Assembly (NCBI GenBank): GCA_964450355.1 | Contig: CAYVDH010000063.1 | Coordinates: 1-18,102 of the forward strand | Direction of reading: 5' to 3' | DNA from: CAYVDH01 sp964450355 | GTDB lineage: Bacteria > Bacteroidota > Bacteroidia > NS11-12g > UBA955 | Length of the DNA stretch: 18,102 nucleotides | Part shown: in pieces, positions 7,694 through 15,691 of the stretch | Numbering within the stretch: position 1 is the first letter of the stretch | Layout: the number at the start of each line of letters is the position of its first letter | Notes under the pieces: generated by a model | What the model was told of the DNA's origin: nothing | Databases searched by the model: none | The model's input: the letters and a program-made list of their open reading frames with translations, nothing else | Translations under genes and position numbers: made by a program

Positions 7694-8536
7694 CTATGGA
7701 ATGAGTATGGATTTTTTCACACTGGCACCTACGTTAAAGAATCCTAAAATTTTCTTTTTAGGATTTTTTACATTGACGATATTTCCATCAACATTAGCAA
7801 TAGGTTGTGCAAATAAACCCGCTGTATTGTTTAATTGAACTTCAATTTGTTTAAAATAATAATAGCTTTCAGCTGTCAATGAATAGATTTCAATGGTTGC
7901 TTTATCGTTTTTTCTATACCCTAAAAATGTTCTTAACGGAACAATGTATGCATCACCATCGCCTTGTTCACTTGGTGAGAAAGTGTTATCTACGGCTGTA
8001 GAAATACTTCCTGTTTGCAAACTGTCATTACGGTATTGTTTTATCCATGTAAAATCGCCTTTACCAACTGGGTCTTTAGCACTCATTTCTACCACTTTGG
8101 TTTTCACATTGCCAAATGTTTCTTCTCTGTATGTCAATGAATCAATGGTGCCCACTCTTCCCATTTTACAATATGAGGCATAAATGTTTGAGTTATCAAA
8201 TACCAACAAATAAAACTTATGACCTGAAATGAAGGTGTCATTGCCCGGAAGGTAAGCATATTTACCGCTTCTTACTTTAGAAAAAATATATCTTTTAGAA
8301 ATGGTAGAATCAATTACAAACACGGAATCTACATCGTAGTTTGTAGGGTTGCCATTGTTTAAATAAGGGATGCTTTTAGAAATGTTAATGAATTGAGTAT
8401 CTCTTGAATTGCTAACAAATGCATCAATTACTACTTGTGATTCATTGCTCCCCAAATTGTAATCAATGGCTTCTTCACATGAATTGAAAAATACAAGAGA
8501 AAAGAAACTTATGATGATATATAAACTGTTTTTCAT
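7694..8536 (-). CDS. DUF4249 lipoprotein, partner of the adjacent TonB-dependent receptor
   Basis: A 280-aa predicted lipoprotein with a hydrophobic N-terminus and lipobox FFNSC (Cys20). The mature part fits DUF4249: an early SQVVIDAFVSN strand (the family has a V(V)(I/V)(E/D)g.i.n segment right after the lipid anchor), an ISKSIPYLN stretch and a Y.L.V.D segment in the middle, then the YYYFKQIEVQLNN...GLFAQPIANVDGNIVN block near 225-258 and a final G.F.VGAS strand. That last block is the best family signature. DUF4249 genes sit next to carboxypeptidase-like TonB-dependent receptors throughout Bacteroidota, as here (4 nt downstream). By analogy with SusD-type partners it may help bind or deliver the receptor's ligand, but the function is not established. 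Confidence 0.85.
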   Translation of the reverse strand: MKNSLYIIISFFSLVFFNSCEEAIDYNLGSNESQVVIDAFVSNSRDTQFINISKSIPYLNNGNPTNYDVDSVFVIDSTISKRYIFSKVRSGKYAYLPGNDTFISGHKFYLLVFDNSNIYASYCKMGRVGTIDSLTYREETFGNVKTKVVEMSAKDPVGKGDFTWIKQYRNDSLQTGSISTAVDNTFSPSEQGDGDAYIVPLRTFLGYRKNDKATIEIYSLTAESYYYFKQIEVQLNNTAGLFAQPIANVDGNIVNVKNPKKKILGFFNVGASVKKSILIP

Positions 8537-8540
8537 GTTC

Positions 8541-10898
8541 TTATTTGAATTTAAAATTGTAAGTAACTGCTGGTATTACTGTACCTATCACAGAATACCT
8601 AACAATGGTTGGAGTATTGTTGTTTTTAAAATTAGGTGTAGCATAAATTGAGAATGCATTTTTACGAGCATACACATTGTAAACACTGAATACCCATTCG
8701 CCTTCCCAATGTTTGAATTTTTTTCCTTCGCGAGTGGCACTAAAATCCAAGCGATGGTAATCAGGAATTCTTACATTGTTTCTTTTGTCATTGGGATTTT
8801 GAGGAATGTTATTTATTCCAGCAACTGAATATTTGGTAGATGGTAATGTAATTGGAGTGCCAGATGCATATACAAAATTAGCTGACATACTCCATTTGTC
8901 ATTGATAGGGTGTGATAAAATAATATTTAAATTGTGTCTTCTGTCAAATCGATTGGCATACCATTCATCTTGGTTAATTCCTGATACTTTTCTTTCTGAC
9001 TTTGATAATGTATAACTCACCCAACCAGTTAATTTACCTGCATTTTTTTTCACATACAATTCTAAACCATAGGCTCTTCCTTTGCCATTTAACAATTGAG
9101 TTTCAAGGTCAGTATTAAGCAATAAATCTGCTCCATCTATATAATCAATTTGATTTTGCATGTCTTTATAAAATACTTCAGCATTGGTTTCATAATCCTC
9201 ATCTCTACCAAAATTTCTAAAATAACCCAAAGCTATTTGATCTGCTAATTGCGGTTTGATGTTGTTGGTGCTTGGAGTCCAAATATCAAGTGGGACACTA
9301 GCAGCAGTATTAGAAATAAGATGAATGTATTGAGCCATTCTGTTGTAACCTAATTTAATTGATTGCAGTTTGTTGATGACATAATTTGCAGAAAATCGAG
9401 GCTCTAAATTGCCGTAATTTTGTATCATTTCACCAGCGCCTACTTTCACTTTTTCTTTCACAATTTTTGGTTGATTTTGCACAACAGGGTTTTCCAAAAT
9501 GTATTTAGTTCCCTTGCCAATGTAATCGAAATAGGAGTATCTAATTCCATATCTCAAGGTAATTTTTTTAGTGGCTTTTTGCTCATTGTCCGCATACACA
9601 GCTATTTCTCTAGCATATTTTTCTGGTAAACTAGAATTGGTTTTATTACCATTGTCTTCAGAAATTGCATTGCCAGGTTTAAATGTATAATAAGTGGCTA
9701 AAACACCAAGATTTAAAGTGTTTCTTGTGTTTAAATAATAGGTTAAATCAGGTTTTAAACTGTAATTGATGATGTTTGAATTCCAATCAAATTTTGCATC
9801 ATCAGTCTTAAATCCTAAGCCATAGCTAAAGTTACTGTAATAAAATGTAGTATTTAAAAATCCTTTTCTGCTGAATGAATAATTCCAGCGAGAAGTGAGG
9901 GTAGTATTTCCCCAATCAAATTTAGCTGAGGCAGCACCAAACACATCTCGACCGATGTAACTTGAAATAAATATTTTGTTTTTAGAGTTGATGCGGTAAT
10001 TCACTTTACCAGTTAAATCATAAAAATAAAATATAGCATCTTTTAATGCTTCGTTGTTTTTAGTGAATGGTTTCACTAATACATCGATGTATGAGCGTCT
10101 TCCAGCAACGATAAACGAGGCTTTATTCTTTTTAATTGGGCCTTCGATAGAAAAACGACTAAAGATTAATCCTATTCCTCCACTGCCTTCGTAATTTTTA
10201 TTATTTCCCTCTTTCATTCTTACATCCAATACAGAAGAAAGTCTGCCACCATATACGCTTGGAATTCCACCTTTTAGTAATTTAACATCTTTCACTGCAT
10301 CTGGATTAAATACTGAGAAAAAACCAAATAAATGTGATGAATTAAACACAGGGGCTTCATCTAACAAAATTAAGTTTTGATCAATGTTACCTCCTCTTAC
10401 ATTGAATCCTGAGGCGCCTTCACCAACTGTAGATACTCCAGGTAACAATTGAATAGACCTAACTATGTCAACTTCCCCTAGTAAAGCAGGAATTTTTTTA
10501 ATTTGATTGATAGAGAGATTGTTTGAACTCATTTCTACTTTTTCAACAACACTTTCTTTTTTCTTTCCTTTGATATTTATTTTACCAACTTCATTGACAG
10601 TTTTTAATAAATCCACATTGAGGTTGATGTTTTTATCTAAATTTACTTTGTAGGTGAAACTGTTGTATCCAACATAAGAAAATACAATGGTATAATTTCC
10701 TGGTTTTAAAGATATGGAGTAAAAGCCATAAGTATTGGATTGTGCGCCATTGGTTTCGTTTAGAACGCTGATGTTACAGCCACTTAAAGCTTCACCATTA
10801 GATGAGTCTCTGACATAGCCACTAATTGTAAATTTGTTTTCAGCAAAAGCGATATTAACTAGAAAAATGAAAATAAACAGTGAAATGATTTTTTGCAT
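8541..10898 (-). CDS. TonB-dependent outer-membrane receptor with carboxypeptidase-like N-terminal domain
   Basis: A 785-aa receptor for TonB-driven import across the outer membrane. Residues 1-19 are a signal peptide (IISLFIFIFLVNIAFA). Residues ~23-99 are a carboxypeptidase-regulatory-like domain (ISGYVRDSSNGEALSGCNISV ... YGFYSISLKPGNYTI). Residues ~127-229 are the plug (IPALLGEVDIVRSIQLLPGV, FNVRGGNIDQNLILLDEAP, GGRLSSVLDVRMKEG). The remainder is a 22-strand-type barrel ending YNFKFK. I chose ATG at 10898 over an in-frame TTG at 10925, because the signal peptide begins exactly there. The DUF4249 gene follows after 4 nt. Plug and barrel are intact with no frameshift. The substrate is not predictable from sequence: no SusD partner, siderophore gene or glycoside hydrolase is nearby. 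Upstream lie a near-match -7 box (TAACATTG, 10914-10921) and a 17-bp palindrome. Confidence 0.94.
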   Translation of the reverse strand: MQKIISLFIFIFLVNIAFAENKFTISGYVRDSSNGEALSGCNISVLNETNGAQSNTYGFYSISLKPGNYTIVFSYVGYNSFTYKVNLDKNINLNVDLLKTVNEVGKINIKGKKKESVVEKVEMSSNNLSINQIKKIPALLGEVDIVRSIQLLPGVSTVGEGASGFNVRGGNIDQNLILLDEAPVFNSSHLFGFFSVFNPDAVKDVKLLKGGIPSVYGGRLSSVLDVRMKEGNNKNYEGSGGIGLIFSRFSIEGPIKKNKASFIVAGRRSYIDVLVKPFTKNNEALKDAIFYFYDLTGKVNYRINSKNKIFISSYIGRDVFGAASAKFDWGNTTLTSRWNYSFSRKGFLNTTFYYSNFSYGLGFKTDDAKFDWNSNIINYSLKPDLTYYLNTRNTLNLGVLATYYTFKPGNAISEDNGNKTNSSLPEKYAREIAVYADNEQKATKKITLRYGIRYSYFDYIGKGTKYILENPVVQNQPKIVKEKVKVGAGEMIQNYGNLEPRFSANYVINKLQSIKLGYNRMAQYIHLISNTAASVPLDIWTPSTNNIKPQLADQIALGYFRNFGRDEDYETNAEVFYKDMQNQIDYIDGADLLLNTDLETQLLNGKGRAYGLELYVKKNAGKLTGWVSYTLSKSERKVSGINQDEWYANRFDRRHNLNIILSHPINDKWSMSANFVYASGTPITLPSTKYSVAGINNIPQNPNDKRNNVRIPDYHRLDFSATREGKKFKHWEGEWVFSVYNVYARKNAFSIYATPNFKNNNTPTIVRYSVIGTVIPAVTYNFKFK

Positions 10899-10941
10899 AA
10901 AATTTTGGGACTGCAATGTTAACAATATTAATGTTCAATTG

Positions 10942-10958
10942 TTTGTCTGTCAGACAAA
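10942..10958. promoter_or_regulatory. 17-bp palindrome, possible repressor operator
   Basis: TTTGTCTG and CAGACAAA flank a single central T, forming a perfect 8+1+8 inverted repeat 44 nt upstream of the receptor ATG. The one-base centre and lack of a following T-run make a transcription terminator unlikely. The shape suits a dimeric helix-turn-helix repressor, and TGTCTG/CAGACA half-sites are common in TetR-family operators. No regulator gene lies in the window. Function is inferred. Confidence 0.4.
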
Positions 10959-10975
10959 ATATAATTTTAATCGAT

Positions 10976-10996
10976 AAAGAATGGTTAACATTCTTT
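10976..10996 (-). terminator. Hairpin spanning the GNAT stop codon
   Basis: AAAGAATG (10976-10983) and CATTCTTT (10989-10996) form an 8-bp stem with a 5-nt loop that includes most of the stop codon of the reverse-strand GNAT gene (10985-10987). It is followed on the reverse strand by ATCGATTAAAATTAT rather than a strong T-run, so termination is plausible but weak. Confidence 0.35.
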
Positions 10997-11464
10997 TATC
11001 ATGATAAAATCGTTCATAACATAACCATTTCCAATATCAAAGTCGGCTATTTCCTGTATTTTAAATCCATTTTTAAAATAAAAATTAATTGCTTTGAAAT
11101 TTTGCCTATTGACAGTTAATTTCATGGATTTAGGAGAATATTCTTGTATTAACCATTGAATGATTTTAGAACCAATGCCTTTGTCTGATTCTTTCACATA
11201 CAATTTATGAATAAATAAGTTGTTTTCGTCTTTTTTACTGACTGAACAAAATCCAATTTTTTGATGATTATTTTGTATGATATAAAATTGCTGACCTTCT
11301 TTATTTTGTTGAATAAGGGCATCTAAATGGTAAAATTTATTCAGCATATATTCAACTTGATTGACTCCAATAATTTCTGGATAATATTGATGCCAAATTT
11401 GAAATGCTAATTCAGCTACATCCTTTAATTGATCTTTGGAGGCAAGTTTAATTTCAACGGACAT
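10985..11464 (-). CDS. GNAT family N-acetyltransferase
   Basis: A 159-aa single-domain acetyltransferase, full length for the fold. Motif A is IHKLYVKESDKGIGSKII (85-102), whose DKGIGSK segment corresponds to the acetyl-CoA pyrophosphate-binding (Q/R)xxGxG/A loop. Motif B is LTVNRQNFKAINFYFKNGF (116-134), the typical strand-helix ending in a 'FY.k.GF' turn. Members transfer an acetyl group from acetyl-CoA to an amine. The acceptor cannot be read from sequence. Its ATG directly follows the TAA of the upstream C1 peptidase gene (TAAATG, no spacing), so the two are almost certainly co-translated. The signal-less N-terminus indicates a cytoplasmic enzyme, unlike its exported operon partner. Confidence 0.9.
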   Translation of the reverse strand: MSVEIKLASKDQLKDVAELAFQIWHQYYPEIIGVNQVEYMLNKFYHLDALIQQNKEGQQFYIIQNNHQKIGFCSVSKKDENNLFIHKLYVKESDKGIGSKIIQWLIQEYSPKSMKLTVNRQNFKAINFYFKNGFKIQEIADFDIGNGYVMNDFIMIKEC

Positions 11465-12661
11465 TTATTGTTGAATTCCAAGTTTTTTAGCGATATCAGA
11501 AGGCAAAGCTTTTTTATGTATAAAAATATTGATGGTTTTGTATTTAAAATAAGATGTAGAGCAATATAAATATCCTTGACAATCATTGACAGTACCCCAA
11601 CTGTTTTTAATTTTAAAATAAGAATTGCCATTTTGATCTTTTACTAATGCTACAGCATGCATTCCATGGTCATCTGTAGTTTCATAATTATCAAATGCCG
11701 CTTGACGCAGGGAATCTGTTATGATTTTTTCAGACATTGGTATATCAAATGCACTGCCAGTTCTGTTAGCTCCTGGGTCGTTAAAAGCTTTGTTGTCTTT
11801 GCCAGTTTGAGTAATCAATGAATCATGAATTGGCACAATGGCAACACCATTTTTAAAAGAAAATCCTTTTTCACTTACATCTGCTCCCCAAGCCCAACTG
11901 TATCCTTTAATCAATGCATTTTCAGCAATCATGGTTAGTTCATTAAGGGGCAAATTGTAACTTTGTATCATCGCCCAGTTATCAGGAACTTCAATAGCAA
12001 ATTGAGAATAATAAGGGTGATGAGTGAATGATGTAAGAGACACATAATCATCCATATTTAGTCCTAGCGAATTTGAATAAGACATTGGAGTATAATTTTT
12101 ACCTTGATAATTGAATTGAGTTGGTACTTGCCCTAAATAAGCATCTATAGCACCACTAAAAGCAGTTTTCCAAGCAGTAGTTAATTTGCCTTGAGGGTTA
12201 GATTTAACAGCATCTACAATGCCTTTAAGAACAGCATCCATTTCTGCATGATTGTGTTTATTGGCACCATAGTTTAACCCTTTGTAAATTTCTTCAGGAA
12301 CTATGCCATACCTTTTGATTACCCAAGCCAAATCATGAAAAGCTCCCCCTGGCCCAAAGTTGTGCATGCCATTCATTCTTACGTACGATTCAGCTTTACC
12401 CAGATAGGCATTTCTTACGACAAACATTTCGCTTAAATTGTGTTTTCCTTTGCCCATTCTTAACAATTCGCTTTCGAAAAATGAAAGACTTGAAAAGCTC
12501 CAACAGGTGCTGGTTCTGCTTTGGTCTTGTACTTCATTAGCCTGAGTAGTGGCAATGGTAGTAAATAAATAACCTCCATTTTTTTTGTTTCTTGTTGTAT
12601 CATTTGATAACAAGGTTAATGGCATTAATAACAATAAGTACAATAGCGATTTTAATTTCAT
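11465..12661 (-). CDS. Exported C1-family cysteine peptidase (aminopeptidase C / bleomycin hydrolase-like)
   Basis: A 398-aa papain-fold peptidase with a signal peptide (LLYLLLLMPLTLLS, ~5-19). The oxyanion-hole Gln and catalytic Cys lie in DQSRTSTCWSFSS (Gln47, Cys53). The catalytic His is in GMHAVAL (about 335), and the Asn is in IKNSWG (about 353). So the whole catalytic set is present. The order and spacing, with a long insert between Cys and His, resemble PepC/bleomycin hydrolase rather than short papains, although it is somewhat shorter than the 440-470 aa of those enzymes. Likely role: periplasmic or surface peptide trimming (inferred). I chose ATG at 12661 because a clean signal peptide starts there; in-frame codons exist further upstream to 12721 but would bury it. 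It is divergent from the GNAT gene at 12736. Confidence 0.85.
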   Translation of the reverse strand: MKLKSLLYLLLLMPLTLLSNDTTRNKKNGGYLFTTIATTQANEVQDQSRTSTCWSFSSLSFFESELLRMGKGKHNLSEMFVVRNAYLGKAESYVRMNGMHNFGPGGAFHDLAWVIKRYGIVPEEIYKGLNYGANKHNHAEMDAVLKGIVDAVKSNPQGKLTTAWKTAFSGAIDAYLGQVPTQFNYQGKNYTPMSYSNSLGLNMDDYVSLTSFTHHPYYSQFAIEVPDNWAMIQSYNLPLNELTMIAENALIKGYSWAWGADVSEKGFSFKNGVAIVPIHDSLITQTGKDNKAFNDPGANRTGSAFDIPMSEKIITDSLRQAAFDNYETTDDHGMHAVALVKDQNGNSYFKIKNSWGTVNDCQGYLYCSTSYFKYKTINIFIHKKALPSDIAKKLGIQQ

Positions 12662-12735
12662 TTTGTTAAATAATTTAGATAAATAAAAGTCAAAACTCAA
12701 TAAAAATAATAACATTTGCAAATAGAATTGATAAA

Positions 12736-13173
12736 GTGGACATTAAAATCAAAGAAATTAAATTTAATTCAGCAGAACAATTGGAATCCATTCAATTAAG
12801 AAATAGGATATTAAGGGAACCATTGGGTTTAACATTTACAAAAGAAGAATTAGAAAATGAACATGACCAAATACATATTGCTGCAATTATAAACAACGAT
12901 TTAGTAGGTGTACTATTATTTAAAAAATTAGATAATAAAACATTGAAGATGCGACAAGTAGCGGTGGATAGTCATTTACAAGGTAATGGAATAGGGAAAT
13001 CCTTGATTCAATTTGCTGAACAATGGGCTATTGACAATGGATACAGTGATATAGAATTAAATGCCAGAGCTACGGCATTTGATTTTTATATGTCTTTGAA
13101 TTACAAGCCAATTGGCGATGAGTTTTTAGAGGTGAATATTCCTCATTTTAAATTTGTAAAAACTTTGTTTTAA
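12736..13173 (+). CDS. GNAT family N-acetyltransferase (YjcF/ElaA-like)
   Basis: A 145-aa acetyltransferase. The N-terminus has the ..LRNRILREPLGL (21-32) element seen in the YjcF/ElaA group, where the 'R..VLR.PLG' helix precedes the core. The acetyl-CoA loop is MRQVAVDSHLQGNGIGKSLI (72-91), with QGNGIG as the (Q/R)xxGxG site. ELNARATAFDFYMSLNYKPIGDEFLEVNIPHFKF (107-140) is the expected C-terminal half, including the I.H..(F/M) end. The substrate is unknown. The start is GTG at 12736. No ATG is available in frame before the conserved part, and GTG gives the normal length. It is divergent from the C1 peptidase gene. A near-match -7 box (AACATTTG, 12711-12718) lies 17 nt before the start. Confidence 0.88.
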   Translation: MDIKIKEIKFNSAEQLESIQLRNRILREPLGLTFTKEELENEHDQIHIAAIINNDLVGVLLFKKLDNKTLKMRQVAVDSHLQGNGIGKSLIQFAEQWAIDNGYSDIELNARATAFDFYMSLNYKPIGDEFLEVNIPHFKFVKTLF

Positions 13174-13255
13174 TTCTTAAATTCAAGATAATTAAAATAA
13201 TTCATTTGAATTATAAAAGTATAAAAAATAAAATATAATATTTGTAAACTAAATC

Positions 13256-15682
13256 ATGAAAAACTACTACTTAATTTTAACTTTTTTTTTTTTTTTTAGT
13301 CACCTAAAAGCTCAAGAATCTGCAATCAATTACATCCTGCCTAAGGTAAATTCAATACACACCTATAGTACAGCAAGTGAAAGTGATTTAACAACCGATA
13401 TCATCTCAATGAATTTGGGCTCAAAATCCTATAAAATGGAGTACAATTCACAGATGAATTCAGATAACAGTGTAAGGTATAAAATCGTCCATTTTACATC
13501 AACTATGGAGAAAAAGAACAATGCATATTACGTTCAATTCAATGGAAATAAAGTCAATTTAGTGGGGTATAGCAAATACAATTATTCATACGGATTGTTT
13601 ACTACCAACTCCTTAAATGAATCATATACTGAGAAAAATGATGTAGTCTATTATCAAATACCTGCCGAAATTTATCAAACAACAGAATGGAACTACACCG
13701 ACCCATCAACAGGGAGTGAAGTAAAAGCTAAATCGTATTACAAAACATTCAAAGTAAATAATGTAGATGAACGACTTTTAGTGGTTGAGAAAAAAAGCAA
13801 TGATTATGGAACTCCTAAAACTAAAGTGGAATATTTCATGAAAAATTATGGCTTAATTGCTTTTAAAAATGATGTGTATTCTAATTTACAAATCGTTGAT
13901 TTATCTAATTATCTATTGTTTTCTAAAGACATAATTAACAACAAAACAGAAAAACAATTATTAGATATTGGTTGGGGGATATACAATAGAGCATTCAAAT
14001 TGTTGGAAGATAAAAATGATAGATTTTATTTCAATTCAGAAAAAAACAACCTAGTAAACAAGTATTATGATTCTTTAACAGGACTTTACGAAAATATCAT
14101 CAGAAAAACTCCAGCTAATGAAAACATTTACAAATACATTTATACAATTTACATTAGAAACAAAGCATTAGAAGTAAATAATTTAGTGAATATTGACAAA
14201 ACTAAAAAAGAAGCTTTATTGATAGAGAAGTTAAATTTAGCTAATCAATTTTATTTTCTCAGGCCAACATTAAATTCTTTGCCTAATTACAGATTGAGCG
14301 AATTTCTTAAAGACCCTGATAAACATTACAACGAGAATTTTATTCATACCTTGTTTTTGTATTACAATTCAATAAGTGGATTAAGTGTTTTTGAGAATTC
14401 ATACAAGGTGTTCTTGTTTAAAGACAAAGTGGAATTTTTAGAAAAAAATGAAAGTTTAATTGCTTATGAAAATAGGTTTGTTATCTATTCCAACATGGCA
14501 TCGTATTTCAATTACTCATTCGAAGATGCTAAAGCGTATTTATATTATGTGAAAACACTAGAAAGTTATAAACTTTTAAATGAGAACAATAAAAATTTAA
14601 ACATAGAGTACATGAAGTATTTAATGGATAAATTGATTTACATGAAACCATCTAATCAAGAGGATTTAAACAGAGCAATCAATGCAGCATTCAGTTTAAA
14701 TGATTATTTAAATGCAAATAAAATAGCCGATAATGGGCATAGCAATGGCATAGGTAAAGACATGGATTTTGGATTTTTATACGCTAAAGCTGCTTATGAA
14801 AACAGCCTCAATAAAAGCAGTTTAAGAAACGCTTTAAAACTTTTACAGGATAAATTAAATGTCATGACTGTATCACAAATAACAGAGTATTTAAAGTACT
14901 GCCAAGCAATGAATGGAGAGTTTGATTGTTCCAAAGCAGAAGCTGAAGTTAAAGCTGCTGAGAAAAGAGAAAAAGAAAGACTAGAAAAAGAAGAAAAAGA
15001 GAGAAAAAAGAAGCAAAGAGAATACAGCAAAGGAAGTTTTTTTTCATTAGCGGTTTCTACTAATCCATTAAATTTATTATGGAATACCTTACCTGTTGCA
15101 CTAGATATAAAATTAGGTAAAATCATATTGCAAGCTAGAGTTAACGATTGGCAAGGAAGATCCTCCAAATTACTTTGGGGAAACATGTTGTACGACCCAC
15201 AAAAAGAATTCAAAAAAATAGTTGGAAGAGACTATAGTTTAGCTATTTTAGGACGTATGGGAAATGAATCATACCGTACACCAGTTCCATATTTTGGTGT
15301 TCATGCTTTGTATGGCAATTACACTACCGAAGTAGAAAATGTAAAAGCTAAAGATTTATCTACCAACATTCAAAACAATTTACAAGTTAGTCCTGAAGTA
15401 ACTAAGTACGAACTTATGATGAAATTTCACTTTCCATTAACAGTGAAAAAAAACATATTTTACGCCTGTTATTTCATGGACTTTGGAATTGGTAGAAGAA
15501 TGATAAAATACAACGCTATCAATACTTCAAATAACATGGCAATTAGTGAAAAAGATTTGAGTGATGAAACAAAATATGAATTTTTAAATGATGTAGTAAA
15601 TGCTGGTTACAAACAAGAGCGATGGAATAAATTGTATGTCCCATTTAAATTAGGATTTAGAATTGGCTTATTTTTATTTTAG
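13256..15682 (+). CDS. Large exported protein of unknown function, predicted C-terminal outer-membrane beta-barrel
   Basis: 808 aa; I do not recognise a named family. Residues 1-20 form a signal peptide (YYLILTFFFFFSHLKAQ, cleavage near KAQ/ES). Residues ~21-220 are beta-rich, with paired strands such as YYKTFKVNN and KVEYFMKNYGLIAF. Residues ~225-555 look mostly helical and may be a repeat (TPR-like) region. Residues ~560-590 are a highly charged Lys/Glu/Arg stretch, likely a coiled coil or rigid linker. Residues ~592-808 alternate short amphipathic strands and end ...GFRIGLFLF, with the terminal Phe expected of a barrel-inserted protein. The five consecutive Phe codons plus a preceding ACT create a run of 16 T (13282-13297). 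dxs starts 10 nt after the stop. The upstream near-match box AATATTTG (13237-13244) ends 11 nt before the ATG. Confidence 0.8.
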   Translation: MKNYYLILTFFFFFSHLKAQESAINYILPKVNSIHTYSTASESDLTTDIISMNLGSKSYKMEYNSQMNSDNSVRYKIVHFTSTMEKKNNAYYVQFNGNKVNLVGYSKYNYSYGLFTTNSLNESYTEKNDVVYYQIPAEIYQTTEWNYTDPSTGSEVKAKSYYKTFKVNNVDERLLVVEKKSNDYGTPKTKVEYFMKNYGLIAFKNDVYSNLQIVDLSNYLLFSKDIINNKTEKQLLDIGWGIYNRAFKLLEDKNDRFYFNSEKNNLVNKYYDSLTGLYENIIRKTPANENIYKYIYTIYIRNKALEVNNLVNIDKTKKEALLIEKLNLANQFYFLRPTLNSLPNYRLSEFLKDPDKHYNENFIHTLFLYYNSISGLSVFENSYKVFLFKDKVEFLEKNESLIAYENRFVIYSNMASYFNYSFEDAKAYLYYVKTLESYKLLNENNKNLNIEYMKYLMDKLIYMKPSNQEDLNRAINAAFSLNDYLNANKIADNGHSNGIGKDMDFGFLYAKAAYENSLNKSSLRNALKLLQDKLNVMTVSQITEYLKYCQAMNGEFDCSKAEAEVKAAEKREKERLEKEEKERKKKQREYSKGSFFSLAVSTNPLNLLWNTLPVALDIKLGKIILQARVNDWQGRSSKLLWGNMLYDPQKEFKKIVGRDYSLAILGRMGNESYRTPVPYFGVHALYGNYTTEVENVKAKDLSTNIQNNLQVSPEVTKYELMMKFHFPLTVKKNIFYACYFMDFGIGRRMIKYNAINTSNNMAISEKDLSDETKYEFLNDVVNAGYKQERWNKLYVPFKLGFRIGLFLF
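13282..13297 (+). repeat. Homopolymeric T16 tract within signal-peptide codons
   Basis: Sixteen consecutive T residues run from the last base of a Thr codon through five Phe codons (residues 9-14) of the 808-aa exported protein. A gain or loss of bases not divisible by three would frameshift the gene near its start. Confidence 0.95.
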
Positions 15683-15687
15683 ATTTG
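15680..15687 (+). promoter_or_regulatory. Bacteroidota -7 box (TAGATTTG) before dxs
   Basis: An exact TAnnTTTG match overlaps the TAG stop of the preceding gene (15680-15682) and ends only 4 nt before the GTG start of dxs. If used, the transcript would have almost no 5' leader. Confidence 0.45.
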
Positions 15688-15691
15688 CAAT

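Noticed and set aside
7626..7838. A forward open frame spanning the end of the DUF4249 gene and the start of the PagL-like gene.
   Set aside because: It is antisense to two supported genes and the promoter box between them, with no recognisable domain.
13174..13255. AATTCAA/TTGAATT repeats between the GNAT gene and the 808-aa gene, considered as a terminator.
   Set aside because: The 7-bp stem is all weak pairs with a long loop and no T-run.
14794..15213. A 139-codon reverse-strand open frame antisense to the 808-aa protein gene.
   Set aside because: It lies wholly inside a well-supported gene, has low-complexity Ser/Phe-rich translation mirroring the Lys/Glu-rich coding strand, and shows no signal or domain.
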